Position numbers and translations under genes: made by a program. From NCBI RefSeq assembly GCF_001649575.2, contig NC_051438.1:10671679-10735678 (forward strand): a stretch of 64,000 bases of DNA, written 5' to 3'. The notes beneath the pieces were generated by a model. The model saw only the letters and a program-made list of their open reading frames with translations. It searched no databases and was not told where the DNA came from. The DNA is from Kryptolebias marmoratus (taxonomy: Eukaryota > Chordata > Actinopteri > Cyprinodontiformes > Rivulidae). Shown one piece after another: positions 22,481-35,102 of the stretch (position 1 is its first letter; the number at the start of each line of letters is the position of its first letter).

Positions 22481-23526
22481 TAATCAGAGAACAAGAAAGG
22501 GGGATTATATTAAAAAAGAGGAATGCGCTCCCAGCAGGGAGCATTTAAGGAATAAATAAAAAAGAAAGCATGAGGCTGGTCTCAGTAGCAGTGACATCCA
22601 GCTGAGGTCTCTGTACCTGGGTGGTGAGATGTGAGAATTCAAAAAGCTTGAACAGGCTAATAAAGAATAATCAGCTCTGCATTGTGAAGACCTGTATTTT
22701 TTGCCCTGTTACTCATTATTTCCCTTGTAAGATGTGTCAAAGCACTGCGAATGGTACATTAATGGCAGAAAACTTGCTCAAATGAAAGTCATCCAGATTT
22801 GTGCAACGTTCTTCTAGAGCCAGGTTTGAAAAATATGATTTTTATAATACGTTCCTTTGACCTTTGAATCTTTTTAAAGGCAAACACCTTTTTATCAGAG
22901 TACTTTTTATTACTTCCTATTTAAAACATATTTTTTTACACATGAACATGCATACATACACAGTACAATGTTGCTGCAGCTTCATCTAATAAGGTGCATA
23001 ATTGCAAACATAAACGGATGAGAAGTGATGTATAAGATAAAACAATAAGTGGACACATATTTGAAGCACTTTTACCTATTTCATACATTTATGAAATCTA
23101 CTATATTGTATTTTTAAATGTACTAAATAAAAATTATTTGAAGGTTTCCACATTCACTCAGGAAGTCTGATTAAAATAAGTACAGAATTGTATTTGCCAA
23201 ATCTTTGGACTGGTAGGTGAGAATTTTAGAGCATGTTAAAAAACCCTCCTTACTTACTCTGTGTCATGAGGGTTATTTATGGTGATAAATAGGAAGCCAG
23301 AATATCCATTTTTGATAGTTTTTTTTTTACATTTACCTGTGGTCCTCTTCCAAGTGAGATTAATTTTCTTCACTTTGTATTTATAGTTTTACAGCTATTG
23401 CCTAAGTGGACATTTTTCAGTTGTGCGTTTAAAAAGAAATGCATGAGAGGCTTGATGGGGAAATATATTACCATTTCATGACTATGTAAAATATGTATAA
23501 ATTACAAATGTGAAACATAAATCAGT
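22481..23526. other. AT-rich single-copy sequence
   Basis: No gene or repeat recognised. A T-run lies at about 23,319-23,330. Confidence 0.5.
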
Positions 23527-24152
23527 TACAGTGTCTTGAAAAGATTTGAACTTTTCCACATTTTGTCTCATTACAACCTCAAACTTCAAAGTATTTTACT
23601 TGGATTTTGTGTGATGGGCCCTCCCAAAGTAGAGCATAACTGAGTGAAAGGAAAATGATTCATGTTTCATTTGTTTTGTATTTTTACAAATAAAAATCTA
23701 AAACTGTCATGTGTATTTTTATTCATTTGTTTTCTCTGATATCCCTAACTAAAATCCAGTGCCACTAATTGTTGTCATTTGTCACCTAATTAGTAAAACA
23801 AGCCCTCTTGTGCATAATTTATTTTCAGTATAAATCCAGCTGTTCTGCAAAGGCCTCAGATGTTTGTTAGTGATCAAACAGCCTCATGAAGACAAAGGAG
23901 CACACCAGACAGGTCAGGGATAAAATTGTTCAGACATTTGAGGCTCAGTTAGTTGATAAAACAAAATAAAACAGCAGGTAGAGGCATACCTCAAATGTAA
24001 CGGAAGAAACAAAAACAACTCATAAGTTGTTCAAACCATGCATAAGTTTCCTTCTACGCCTAAGTCCCAATAAAATACTTTGAAAGTTGTTGCACTAACA
24101 TCTCAAACTATGAAAAAGTTCAACGGGTGTTAATACTTCTTCCAGGCACTAA
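23527..24152 (+). mobile_element. Non-autonomous Tc1-family element, internally deleted
   Basis: The left terminus TACAGTGTCTTGAAAAGATT is followed by TTTCCACATTTTGTCTCATT and ACAACCTC. The right side mirrors it: ACTATGAAAAAGTTCAACGG, then GTGTTAATACTTCTTCCAGG and CACT. This is the subterminal pattern of the salmonid/teleost Tc1 group, which inserts at TA. Inside, a short transposase N-terminus survives (listed separately) and the rest of the gene is deleted. The right terminus is slightly decayed (CACTAA for CACTGTA). Confidence 0.75.
23886..23969 (+). pseudogene. Tc1 transposase N-terminal remnant
   Basis: The frame starts at ATG and reads MKTKEHTRQVRDKIVQTFEA, then QLVDKTK and a stop, 27 residues in all. 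The first 20 residues are the usual start of Tc1-like transposases, leading into the paired-like helix-turn-helix domain. A full transposase of this family is about 340 residues with a DDE catalytic triad. None of the catalytic region remains, so this copy cannot move by itself. Confidence 0.75.
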
Positions 24153-24189
24153 ATATATGCTACTAAAACACCCATAAGTGCTGAAGTCT

Positions 24190-24760
24190 CACCATCATGT
24201 TCACAGATATTGCGGCCAAAAATGTCCGTAATGCAGCCTTTTACCAATATCCTGTCAGAGTCTTGTATTGACTTTCAGTACCTCCAACTTTCCCGTCAGT
24301 TTTAGGCTCCTTGTAATCCCCTTTATTACACCAGCAGTTTTGTATGGGATTGCTCCCAGTCTTGGCTTGCTGGCTGATGGAGGCAAAGCCTGCCTGACAG
24401 TAACTCTTACAGTTTAACGCTCACATTTGGCTGTTTACAAAGTCTAATAAGCATGTCCCTGTGGCGGACCATGCATCTGCAGAGGAGAAGATTGCATTTT
24501 AGCTCCATTGTGAGGCTTGTGGTCCCCTCATCAGATCTGACAGGAAGTATGACAAGTCCTATCTGCCAGCTAGCTGATAAGTGCAGCTCGAGCCGCGCTC
24601 AGGTCTCCCTCAATCCAATCATATGACAGTCCCAGTGAATAGCTTCACTCGCCGCAGCAGGGCAGGACTATCCTAGCTCACTCGCTAATACTGTAACATT
24701 GCAGGCTGTGGGTGGAAAGCTAGCCATGCAGAATTTTGGAGTGCTGTGTTAGATAGGCTT
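24190..24760. promoter_or_regulatory. Candidate conserved regulatory block
   Basis: 570 bp of balanced, simple-repeat-free sequence immediately right of the Tc1 relic. It contains a CpG-bearing patch (CTCGAGCCGCGC, 24,588-24,599) and CCAATCATATGAC at 24,614-24,626. It also has TAATAAGCATG and a run of distinct motifs with no coding frame. Among the unassigned stretches this is one of the most enhancer-like. Confirmation would need alignment with other fish. Confidence 0.35.
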
Positions 24761-25744
24761 CATCCGCTTGAATTGTGCTGTAGTTAATTTGTGATGTTTG
24801 GTTTATAGCATGATGTGTGCTGTGAAATGCAAAGGATACATAAAGGAAGGAGGATTTTGTTTTCCTTAAAAAAAATCTATAAAACATGGTCCTTTAATTT
24901 AGACAGTAATTGTCGTAATTGTGTTTTTTTTACTTTCCTCTGAAATGACTCAGATGTTTCTACCAACACTGCAACTGTTATATGTGGTGCTATTCTTTCT
25001 AAAGTTTGTTTGTGGCTTCTCTTCTTAAATCCTCATGGTAAAAGAATTCAAAATGCCTTGACATCAAACCACTACCTGGACCAAACTTCGGTTTTCAAAC
25101 GGTCTCTGATCCAACAGAAACTTCAAAGAGATTGCAGTTTTCCAGCTCTCCTGGAGACTTTATTCAAGCTGCCACTCTGACTTCCTTGTGTTAAATGGTT
25201 ACACAGATCTAGAGGTTGCCTGCATACAAATGTTTTAAAGCGCCAAGAGCTAAACAACAGTTTCAGGGTACGGTTACTTTTATTGCTTCCTGTAGAGGAC
25301 AATTACCTCGAATTGTAGCAGTGGCAGCAACAGCAAACAAAAGCATATTACGAGCATTGAACAAATAAACATGAGCCTAGTCACTTTGTTTGAAAAGTAC
25401 AACTAAAGGGACAACTTTTGAAAGCTTATTTTAGAAGAAGAACCACAAGAAAAGAAGCTACTATTAGCAATCTTGAGCAAAAAAAAATAAATGAGTGTAT
25501 ATATTTTTATGGGATTCTGAGTGTGAAAGACATGATAACTTAAATACAAAGTACTTGTTGGAGGCCTGTCTGATGGTGGACAGAAAGGTGGACAGATCTG
25601 ATTGCGAATCTGCAATCACTTTTCTTGTATCTACACATATATAAATGATGCTCAGTTAAGAGGAAACTTAAAAGAACATAAGTATGACTGAAATTTCTAC
25701 TACCAGCTGCTAATGTTAGGATCTGATTCATTATTGGCACATTG
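24761..25744. other. Single-copy sequence, no gene seen
   Basis: AT-rich with some balanced patches around 25,060-25,200. No recognisable repeat or exon. Confidence 0.5.
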
Positions 25745-26045
25745 TATTCTTGTTTTGTTGGGGTTTTTTGTTTGTTTTTTGTTCCATTATTGCCGCTAGA
25801 TGTCTTCAATAAGCCTTGTTTCCAGCTCCCTCACACATCACCTGCCTTCTATTAGTAATCAGCACACGTATACTATTACCATCTCTTCTCCCAGTATATT
25901 CAGTCCTCATTTCTTCTTTGTTACTTCCATGTATTTTGCCAATTTGCTAGGTTTTCTGTTTGCCATTGTTTTCTTATTAAATGCTTTTGCTGAGATCCTG
26001 AACTTGCCACCTTTGTAACTGCATTTGGGTCCTTCCAGCAAGAAA
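25745..26045 (+). mobile_element. Degraded LTR-like repeat, distant relative of the TGTCA...TGACA units
   Basis: The right part runs TTATTAAATGCTTTTGCTGA, GATCCTGAACTTGCCACC, and CTGCATTTGGGTCCTTCCAG. This resembles the poly(A)-signal and end region of a common fish LTR-like repeat ('AATAAA...TGCTGAG...GCATTTGGGTCC'). The left part is T/G-rich as in the other copies. Both termini are lost, so boundaries and even membership are uncertain. Confidence 0.38.
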
Positions 26046-26560
26046 CTTACCTACACATGACAGCTAATGGCCTTTTCAGAAATAGTAAATTAAATTTTCT
26101 TTTCTTGTGGCCTGTTGGAAATATGAATAAATATAAGCAATACTGCTTCATTAATATACATTATAAGCTTATCTAAAGACTTTTTGTTTATTTTGTGTGT
26201 GTGCTCATTCAAGGTGTGTGGCTAAATATTTTTACAAGAAGAACAAAAATTTATCAAATGCCATAATGCACAAGCTGAAACAACAATTCATCTTTCAGGA
26301 TTTATTGCATCATTGTAAAAATTACATCATCTGAGCTATACAGTACATTGTAAAAATTACCATTTTCATTTTGTTAACATGTTTGATATATAGGCAAAAT
26401 TTAAATAAGCGGAAAATAAAAAAAACAACATGGCTACATTGCAGTCTTGTTACCAAACTTATCTAAAAAAACATTGTTAGAAAGACAACGTTTTACAAAT
26501 TAAACCAAAGTAAAATCAATCCTAAAATTTTAGAAAGTTGTACTTGTCAAAGTTATCTGA
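26046..26560. other. AT-rich single-copy sequence
   Basis: No gene or repeat recognised. Confidence 0.5.
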
Positions 26561-26579
26561 AATACACAGACACACACAA

Positions 26580-26665
<86 letters not shown>

Positions 26666-26672
26666 CTGTGTA
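26561..26672. repeat. (CA)n(TA)n(TG)n palindromic microsatellite
   Basis: Roughly 35 bp of CA, then about 37 bp of TA, then about 31 bp of TG. The CA and TG arms are inverted copies, so the tract of about 110 bp is one near-perfect palindrome. Even the small interruptions (CAGACACA / TGTCTGTG) mirror each other. It can form a long hairpin or cruciform. Confidence 0.95.
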
Positions 26673-27239
26673 AAACAGTCAGGCTAAAGACATAATAGAG
26701 ACGATTAAATAGAAAGAAAACACACACAGGCACATATAAACCAAAAAAAGAAGGAGAGAAGGGAAGGTGTTATTGTGTCGGGTAGAGAATTTTTTTTTCA
26801 ACTTTCCTTAAACGAGTTTAAAGCCTAATCCTGATCAAACTGGGGATGAGGTGTTTTAAGAACTGTAATTATTAAAGCTTTTCCCATTATCCTGCAACTC
26901 TAAAAGTCTACAGGGAGCTCAAATTTGTCAAGCTTGTGTAAACATCTTATTATATATATATATAAATATGAAAGACTTACTTGCAATTGTTTTTTTGCTT
27001 TTTTTTTGTTTTATTTTTTTCTTGTATTTTTTACTTTAAAGCACCTTAGTAGTCATATGAGAACTGGCTGTGTTGATGTGTCAGTCTGTCTTTTGTTTAT
27101 GAATAAGCCACACATTTTACTTGCCTAATGGAGTTGACACTATAAAAAAAAAAAAGATCATTAGCAGGAGCGTTTGTTCAATATTTTGAGATAATTTAAA
27201 TATTTATTTTTTAAAGCCAGAGCATTATGTATCAATTTA
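26673..27239. other. AT-rich sequence with T- and A-runs
   Basis: Contains (TA)n at 26,950-26,963, T-rich runs at about 26,991-27,031 and an A-run at 27,144-27,156. No gene seen. Confidence 0.55.
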
Positions 27240-27600
27240 AAGTTCACTGTACATTGGTTTTGAGCTCAGTTTGTGTCGCCATGAGCACGGTGCAGTTCTG
27301 GCTCAGTAATCCTCAGTTTGTCACGCCGACAATAGAGCCTCATGGAGAACCGAGCCAAGTCCAATTAACAAGGTCTGCTACCATCCTCCGTTGAAACGAG
27401 CCACATACTGGGCTTTCATTTGGGAATGTAACAGCAGAGATGTAATGTGCGCTGACAAATGGTGTTTTTGACTTCCCCCCTCTGTTTTGAAAGAAGAAGG
27501 GAGGTGACGGAGAGGAGAACTGGCAAATTCCACTGTTGTGTTACCACACACATTTCTCTTTGTCCTTCCGAATCCATTACCCACGCACTTTAGTTGTATG
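27240..27600. promoter_or_regulatory. Candidate conserved regulatory block
   Basis: A sharp change from A/T runs to balanced sequence with several CpGs and CCAATTAAC, ACAATAGAG and TGACAAATGG motifs. There is no open frame of note and no repeat. The composition shift at both sides suggests functional constraint, which cannot be verified here. Confidence 0.33.
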
Positions 27601-29829
27601 AATCCGGTAACTTTGTAAACATTTTATCAGCTCATTTCCACATGTTCTTAAACAACACTTTAACAGCTAGGATATTTTTTAAAGGATAAAACTGAAAAAG
27701 TAAAAAAAAAAAAAAAAAAAATCATTGAGAACAAACAAGGAATGATGTTTAAGGTGAAGTGTTTTCATTACAGAGATAAGCCTGTCAAACATTCTGCATT
27801 TAGTTGGACAAAATGTTCCTGCTTTAAGTACCTCTTATCGGCTCTGTTTAGAAATTTCACCCATTTTTTGACAGTGAATGCTGTTTACTCCACAGAGATG
27901 AATCCACAGACATGCAAGCTTCGTAGCTCAAAGTTTTTATCCATTTCAAATTCATTTTCATTCCCACAACGTCACATAATGCCACTTTCATTAAATTCTT
28001 TCTCTGAGATACACACAAGTTGTCCTTTAGTGCTGATGCCACAATGCACCGGTGACAGCTCAGTGAGCAAACATTAAGTTTCTTCTGTGTAGCTATTTTT
28101 ATGAGAACTAATACTGTTAGGCCACCTAAAACAGACCGATGACTCATTCAAGCATAACAAAACCACCTCAACTCAGGAGATACACAAAACATTGTGTCCG
28201 CACAAACAACTTGGCTAAGAACCAACTTTTTATTGTGTCTTTGCATATTTATTATGGCTCTTCCAAGAACACAATCTGTCCTTTTCTTTCTTTAAATCTA
28301 CTAAAGGAACACCAAAGATAAGAATTTCACAGTCGTAAAATGGTGGTTTCACACAAACAAGATGATTCATGAAGAGCTACGTGAAAATTTAGCTGAAGAT
28401 TTGATAGATCGACACGATTCATCTCTCAGCTTCTGTGTCAGATCTCTGCATATTTTTTAAAATACAAAGATACTGATCAGCTGCAGTGTTGTTTTGTTTT
28501 GTTTTAGACCATCAACTTTTTAATAATCCTCCAATTGTTGCATTTCTTCAAACATTTGAGGAATGATTTTATATCTTGGCATTATGCCAAGACATAAAAT
28601 ATAAGTCAGTTCACTATTTGGAGCTGCTCTGGAGTCTTTATTAAGGAAGTAAGAAGTATGCACATTTAGCACTCTTTGTGTTAAATGTGTTAATCACAAG
28701 TTCATGAAACCAATGAAAGGTTTTGTTCTAGTGGATGATGTAAAACCAATCCGAGAATAAAGAAATAAAAGTAAAACAAACAAACAAATAAAATTGTGGC
28801 ATAAAATGCCAGAAACTCTTAGTACAAGCACCTTTTTTGATATACATATGAAACAGCAAATGAGAATATTATTAATAAAAATAACACTTTATAAAAAATA
28901 CCAGTATCTTTTAGCTTTACAAAAGCATCAAGAAACAAAGTGACAGATTACTGTAAGAAGTGCACTTTTTGACTGGTATTTACAATAAAAACGAATACAT
29001 GACAAAAATGGCAACATATCAACTTTTAAGAGCATCAAAATGTTCAAAAATCACATTTAGTGTGGAACTGGGCTTCATTGTGAAAAGCTGTAGATTTTAT
29101 TTTTTAATTTTTTTGTTCCTGTTCTGTGTATATGTAGCTAAACGCATTAGTTTTTTAACACCTCTTCTGCCAGCAAATTGGCAACATCATCCGCCAAAAA
29201 TTCATCAATTTGCATGAACGAATAAATTAAACAAAAAAATATTGCCTATCCAAGGAAAAGCATTTGAGTGTAGTAAAAAATATATTTTAAAATACTATAA
29301 TTTTCCATCTATGGGCACTTGCAGCCTCTCAACAAAATTCCAACTTTAGGATTCCACTTACTTTTCTTCTGAAACATTTAGCTGCACCTAAATTATATTC
29401 ATACAAAAATGTAACTTTATTTTTTCTCATTATATCATCATTTTTATTGCCATTATTTGTTTCTAATGAAAACATTTGACCAGAGTCCATCAGGACACCT
29501 AAAAGAAAAACCTCAATTGAAATCCAAACTGCAACAAACATTTTAGTTTAAAATTAGAAGAGAAAAACAAAAAGATAATATGAATAAAACAAATTCAGGC
29601 AGAGTCCCTGTAGCTGTCACATGCCCCTGATATGCTTTGGTCTGAAAGTCTGAGTTGTGGAAACTCTTAGGACTGACAAAAGAGGATATTGGAGTAAAAC
29701 TTGTTTCTTTTTTTATTTATTATTTTCATCACAAAAGAAAGTTGCTCTTAGCAATGACCACAGAGATAATTAAACACCTTGCTTGTACTCTCAGTGAACA
29801 GTAGAGTCGGATTTTGTTTCACCACGTCC
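27601..29829. other. AT-rich single-copy DNA
   Basis: Includes a poly(A) run at about 27,702-27,721 and the hairpin listed at 28,567-28,599. The 111-codon plus frame (27,742-28,077) and its 96-codon antisense partner both lack any recognised domain. No exon is called. Confidence 0.5.
28567..28599. repeat. 33-bp near-perfect palindrome
   Basis: TTTTATATCTTGGCA faces TGCCAAGACATAAAA across a 3-base centre. The arms pair at 14 of 15 positions (A against C at the sixth). It is too short to be a typical pre-miRNA and is not part of a recognised transposon. Confidence 0.75.
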
Positions 29830-31165
29830 TCACCTAGAAGTTTTCAACTCTTTTCCGCTCAACTCAAATGGATTAACGAGGTCCAAACTTTTTTTTCTCA
29901 GCTTCAAAGTTGACAAAATTACCGTGTAACCTTGGCACAAATGCATGACAGAGACTCTATCTCCCAGCATGTACCTACAGAGGCTGCAGGAGTGGCGGAG
30001 AAAGCTGCTCTCACAACATGGCTTTAGTGACGTGACCACGCTGGTCCTTGTGCTCAACATGTCTGCCTGAGCTGCTGCCATACAAACGATTTAACATGGA
30101 AGGAACATCAAAAGAGATAATTTCACCAGAGGATATCATGCTGACTGCAACTTGATAGCGCTTCAACAGACTTCTTTTTTTTTTTTTCTTGCTTCGTGAG
30201 ACAGTTTTTAACTCAACAAGAAATCTCTTGATGTTTTAATCTTACAACATCTTGTGTCATGAGATGGCTTAATTGGCTAATAACATTAATATTGTCAATA
30301 TATCTTTAAAGAGATAACAGAGTGGCACAAACATGTATGCAATGGGGGAAAAGTAGCATCTTTGCATGAGTCTATTATTGTATTTTCTCCCTTCCTGAAA
30401 GCTTATGGTTGGTTAGAAATTTGTATCAGAGCAGGCAGTGGGTTTGTGCTCTGTGTGATTTGGCAGCCAGTCATTCATATGCCTCCTCGGAGTTTAGCAG
30501 TTTAACACGAAGCCTGTTAAAATGCCCCGGCAGCTGTCAATCTGGCTGCTACTCTGGCCTTGTTAGAACCAACACGGAGAGAAGAGAGGACTCCAGTCTC
30601 AGATACATAACGTGCCCCACCACCACCACCACCTCCTCCTGTATATTGTCAACAAGACAGTTAGAATGTGTTGGAGTTAGAATAACAAAGCTCTAATGAG
30701 AAGCGTGTGTATCACTGTGAAGGCAGCGAAGCCGTCAGTTGGTCAAAGGGTTAAGAGTGGATAAATGAAGCAGGCCAACTTCAGATCGCTTAGCATTCCT
30801 GTCAGGAAGGCTGGCACACGGGCTTTGATAGGAGGCTTGGACTCTCAGCTTACAGTGGAAGCTAGCAGCAGGTTCTCTAATAAAAAGTGGAGCCTATTGA
30901 GCCTTTCTAGGTCAAATGCCATGTGGATCAATCAAAGGCACGCAGACCACATTCCCCCTGGCAAGTCCACAGGTGGTACAAACTAGGAGACATAGTGTAG
31001 AAGTCAAAATTGCAGCCCAAAGGACTCCCTACAAATTCCCTTTAATCCTTGGCCTGGTCAGGCTAACAGCAGTATATGTGCTTGAAGGGCATGCTGGACA
31101 CTTTTCTCACTGGGGTCGAGTTTCCTGCTGCCTTCCCTCAGAGGCTCCACATGAAAAGGTCCCTT
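29830..31165. promoter_or_regulatory. Cluster of candidate conserved non-coding blocks
   Basis: Three denser parts stand out: about 29,930-30,075, 30,440-30,690 and 30,740-31,150. They are balanced in composition, contain scattered CpGs and have few simple repeats apart from (CCA)n at 30,617-30,635 and a T-run at 30,174-30,189. Several 60-95-codon frames cross the area on the plus strand. None has a recognised motif or flanking splice signals that make an exon call defensible. Confidence 0.3.
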
Positions 31166-32411
31166 TGTAGAGACACGGAGGGTTTTTTATATTTATATTC
31201 TCCTCACAGCTGAGAAAACTTATGGCTGATGTCACCAAATAACTTCTCAAAAGAGGTAAAATACTTAACAGTCTCATGAATACTTAATCCATTTAGGACA
31301 TTTCAAACGGCATAATATTGCTGTGGCTTAGGTGCAAAAATTTAAACCTTTGACAGTCTACTGCAGAGATGGAAGCCTTTTCTTTCCAGTGTTGTATGTG
31401 GTAATCAGTTTCAATTGCTTTGGTTACATAAACCTCTTCTAATGTCATATTCAGACTCAAGGCTTATTGGACATTTATCAAGACTTTGTGCATAGTTTGC
31501 ATTTGATCACCAAGCAGTGGTGCATAAGTCATTCTACAAGGAAAAATAAAATAAAATAAAATTTAAAAGCTGCCAGTAATCTTAGACTCAAAGTTAAGGA
31601 TCAATGAAATGTGAATTGCTTTGATGAAATATTAACAAAAAGAAACATATGAAGTAAGCAGCAAAACTTTAGATGTTTTAGCGAACACTTCTATTTCATC
31701 ATTTTTCTTTTTCTTTAGAACAAAGGTTTTAAAATAATCATTCACTTGTTACTAATCCTGGATCATCAAATGTAGCTTCTTGAGATGTGGCCCATAAAAA
31801 CAGGACAAAGAGAGGCTATATAAAGTTATTGACTAAAAAAAGATCACTCCACTTTACGATAACCAATAACTGTTTATAACTAAGACCAATGAATGTCATT
31901 ATCAAATTTGGGTCAGATATTTATGACCTCATCTAACTAATCTTGATAAAATAAAGGGGAATGGCAATGGGGGAAATCATGAAACCATTTGCTCTGCATT
32001 TACAAATGTCACAATGAAAAGGCTGTTTTGTTTGAAATTTAGAGACAATTACAAAACTTTCCCTCACATTAAATCTGGTGCTTCAATCCTCCATTTCCTC
32101 TATGGAGTGATTACATAAAAGCAATCAGATCTTCCTACAGAGCTAAAACAAGTCAGTCTGATAGGCTAAAAATGATAAAGTTTTCTTTAATATTAAAGGC
32201 ATTTCCACATTCAATATAGAAAGTGCTACCCACAATAACACGTTGTTAAATATATATTGTTATGTTGTAACAAAAAAAAAATCTGTGAATAGATTTTAAA
32301 TCTGGGAGCAAGAACTATCCCAGGATGTCAAATTTTGATGAGACAAAGTGACTTGGATGGCCCTTGTTCTTTCTTACTGTTTATTCAATGCTGTTTTTAT
32401 TATTATTTTTT
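31166..32411. other. AT-rich single-copy sequence
   Basis: Contains an (AAAAT)n run at about 31,543-31,563 and an A-run at 32,271-32,281. No gene or transposon terminus recognised. Confidence 0.5.
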
Positions 32412-32513
32412 TGTTTGTTTGTTTGTTTGTTTTTTTAAATTATGTAAAGCACCTTGAAATGCCTTGCTGCTGAAATGTGCTATACAAATAAAATTTGATT
32501 GATTGATTGATTG
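32412..32513 (+). mobile_element. L2-type LINE 3' tail
   Basis: After a (GTTT)n stretch at 32,412-32,431 comes TGTAAAGCACCTTGAAATGC. Then follow TGAAATGTGCTATACAAATA, AAATTTG and (ATTG)4. The 'GTGCTATA-AAATAAA-TTTGATTGATTG' end is the L2 3' terminus, as in the element at the left edge of the window. No ORF sequence precedes it, so this is a heavily 5'-truncated insertion. Confidence 0.7.
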
Positions 32514-35102
32514 TAAACAAATAAGTATTTATTACAAGCAAACACACACTGGTCCCACACAAAAAATATTAAAATCAAAAAATTAAATTAAATCATACCT
32601 AAATAATAATAAGTTATTGCTTTGGATCATGCATCCATTCATTTACTCAGACCACTTCTTTTTGACCTCTCAGCCCTGCCCCTATGTTTTACAACTTGAT
32701 GCAAAGCAACTTCTCAGTTCTTTTATGATTTGTGAAGTGAGTTGAAGCGGTAGGGCTATTTGGCCCTACAAACAGAGCTTTTTTAGAGGAATGTGTACAT
32801 AGAAGGTAATGAATATGCAGCAGGGCTGATGCAATCACCCAACTCTGAGTGTTAGAGGAAGACCTTTGTCACATGTGGGATTAACGTGAAGAGACTACAC
32901 AGGGCGAGGAAGCCCACACGCTTACTTTACTAGCACCCTTGAGGTAATCAAAAAGTAGATTCTTGCAGAAACTGGTGCCAAACAAAAGATGCAGAAATGG
33001 GAAAATAAGCTCAAAGAAGTGGAGTTGGGGTGATTACTCACAGTGCTGGACATAACAATGCTGAAAAAAGAAAGTGGAGTAGTTGATACACCAAGAGTTC
33101 ATTATCTGCTAAAGTGATTTCAGAGCGAAGGACAAACACAGACACTTCTTTTGTTATCTTTAACATCATTCCATTTGTATTTTTACCACTAAAAATATTT
33201 CACTGCCACTATCATTGTGATGTCTAGTTTGATATATTTTGATGTATTACGTTTGATGTCAATGTCAATCTTCCATAACAAGCAATGTAGCATTGTAAGA
33301 TGATGTCTGTGACAAGCTAGATAAGTACTTAAATTGAAAAACATGTTGCATGTTACATCTATTTACATAAAAGGAATCAGCGACTCGAAGGAGTCCCATT
33401 TTGTAGGGGAATAATTTAATCCCCAGCCCAAAAATACTGTTTAAAGTATATAACCATTGCATATCAAGAGGCATTTTGTCTGGTCAGTTCAACATAAGAA
33501 TCTCATTAATGCACCAGTGGTTCTTCACAATCTGTGAAAAGTTAAAATAATCACTTGAAAGGGAATAACTAGACCATCTCTTCAGATACATAATTTGATC
33601 AGAACAACAGAGGGAGTCTTCCTTAAAGTGAGACTGTGCTCAAGATTTGCAACTCAGAGAGAAGCTGCTAAAAGCTGCCACTTTTCTGAAATGTTTCCCT
33701 TCTTTGTCACAGAAAAAAAATCTATCAATTCAAAAGGATGCTGCATCCAAATAGGATTAAGGGATTTTATGGCTGAGTTTTACCCCCAAAAAGTCAAATG
33801 GTGACTTTTACTTATTGCACAATGGAAACATAATCTAGTGATTTCCAGGCTTTTCTCATAAAAGCCTTTTTTTCTTGTACTAAAGATATAGCTGTTGTCC
33901 CCTATGTACCTCAAAATCCATGAGGGTGTTTGTGCAAGGAATGTATCATCCTTTATACCATTCTTAAAACTCCTTTTCAAAACCTTTTTCCTCCCATAGA
34001 AATATATTGACCACCTTGAGCTTGCATACCTCTGTTCAGTGATAAGATGTCAGATGTGATGTGTGTAACCACCTGTTACAGGCTTTTGTTTTACTCTAAA
34101 TGGTGCAGAGGCCTCTGACAAGTGCTAAATAACTTGCAACTGCTTGTTCCATCTGTCTAGGTGCAACAGTGTGCTCTTTGTTCATAATCCGTAACTTCTT
34201 CAATGCATTCACCTGGACATATTTAGGCTTAAAGATGAGCTCAGCTACCATAATGAACAAGTTGTTCAATATCCTCAAAGCTGTAAATCTAAAACTCCAA
34301 CACTCATGACTTATATACACTGACAACACAAATTTATTTTTTTTTTGCTTAAAGACTGTTAATATTGTAGGTTGCATTGAGTCAAAGTGAATGCACAGAG
34401 CCACCAGACTGTTTTATCTGCAGTGGAAAGTCTTTCAGCTGCCTCTTTGAGAATTTTCTAGCTCTGTACTACTGTTTGCCCATTAAGAGCATCTTTGCAC
34501 TAGGTGATGGTTCATTCAGGACTCTGCATCTTTTTGTTGGTTTCACTGTTGAGAGCGATTTCTGTGAAGTGTGTGGTTTTATTTGTTGACAGTGTACACA
34601 TGATGCCAATGTAAGTCAACATGGTTAAAATCACCAATTGAAGCTCCAGTCAGGAAGCAGCTTTTCCAAAGCTTTAATCTGTATGATTTAAAAAAAAATA
34701 TTTTATTTCTTCCTATTCTATAAAACACCCTAGCACTAGTTGCGACCAACCTCTGTGTGAGTGCAGTATTTAATCCAGTTTATCTTCACAGACTTGATGA
34801 GTCAATAAATGTACTTTGATATTTTAAGTCTAATTTGGATGACTTTTGTGTAATTCAAACCATGGGCATTCACAGTCAGTCATCCTGAATTCCAAAATAA
34901 AATGACCAATCAGCTAAATAGATGTCATAAAGCAAATTCTTAAAAATAATAAATAAACTAATGTTCTCTAGAGGAATGTATGCAACCTGTTGCCTTGCAT
35001 GCCAAAGTGTTGAGTTTATGTATAGGGTTTCTGTTATCATTTGGAATGTATGCAGGGGATGACTCTTACTTAATATCACACCAAATTTGACTACACTGCT
35101 AA
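32514..35102. other. AT-rich single-copy DNA
   Basis: More balanced patches occur near 32,640-33,020. A run of T lies at 34,336-34,346 and of A at 34,691-34,698. Open frames (up to 102 codons) are not recognised. No RNA gene is seen. Confidence 0.5.

Noticed and set aside
26530..26733. Cysteine/valine/tyrosine repeat peptide
   Set aside because: This is translation of the (CA)(TA)(TG) tract.
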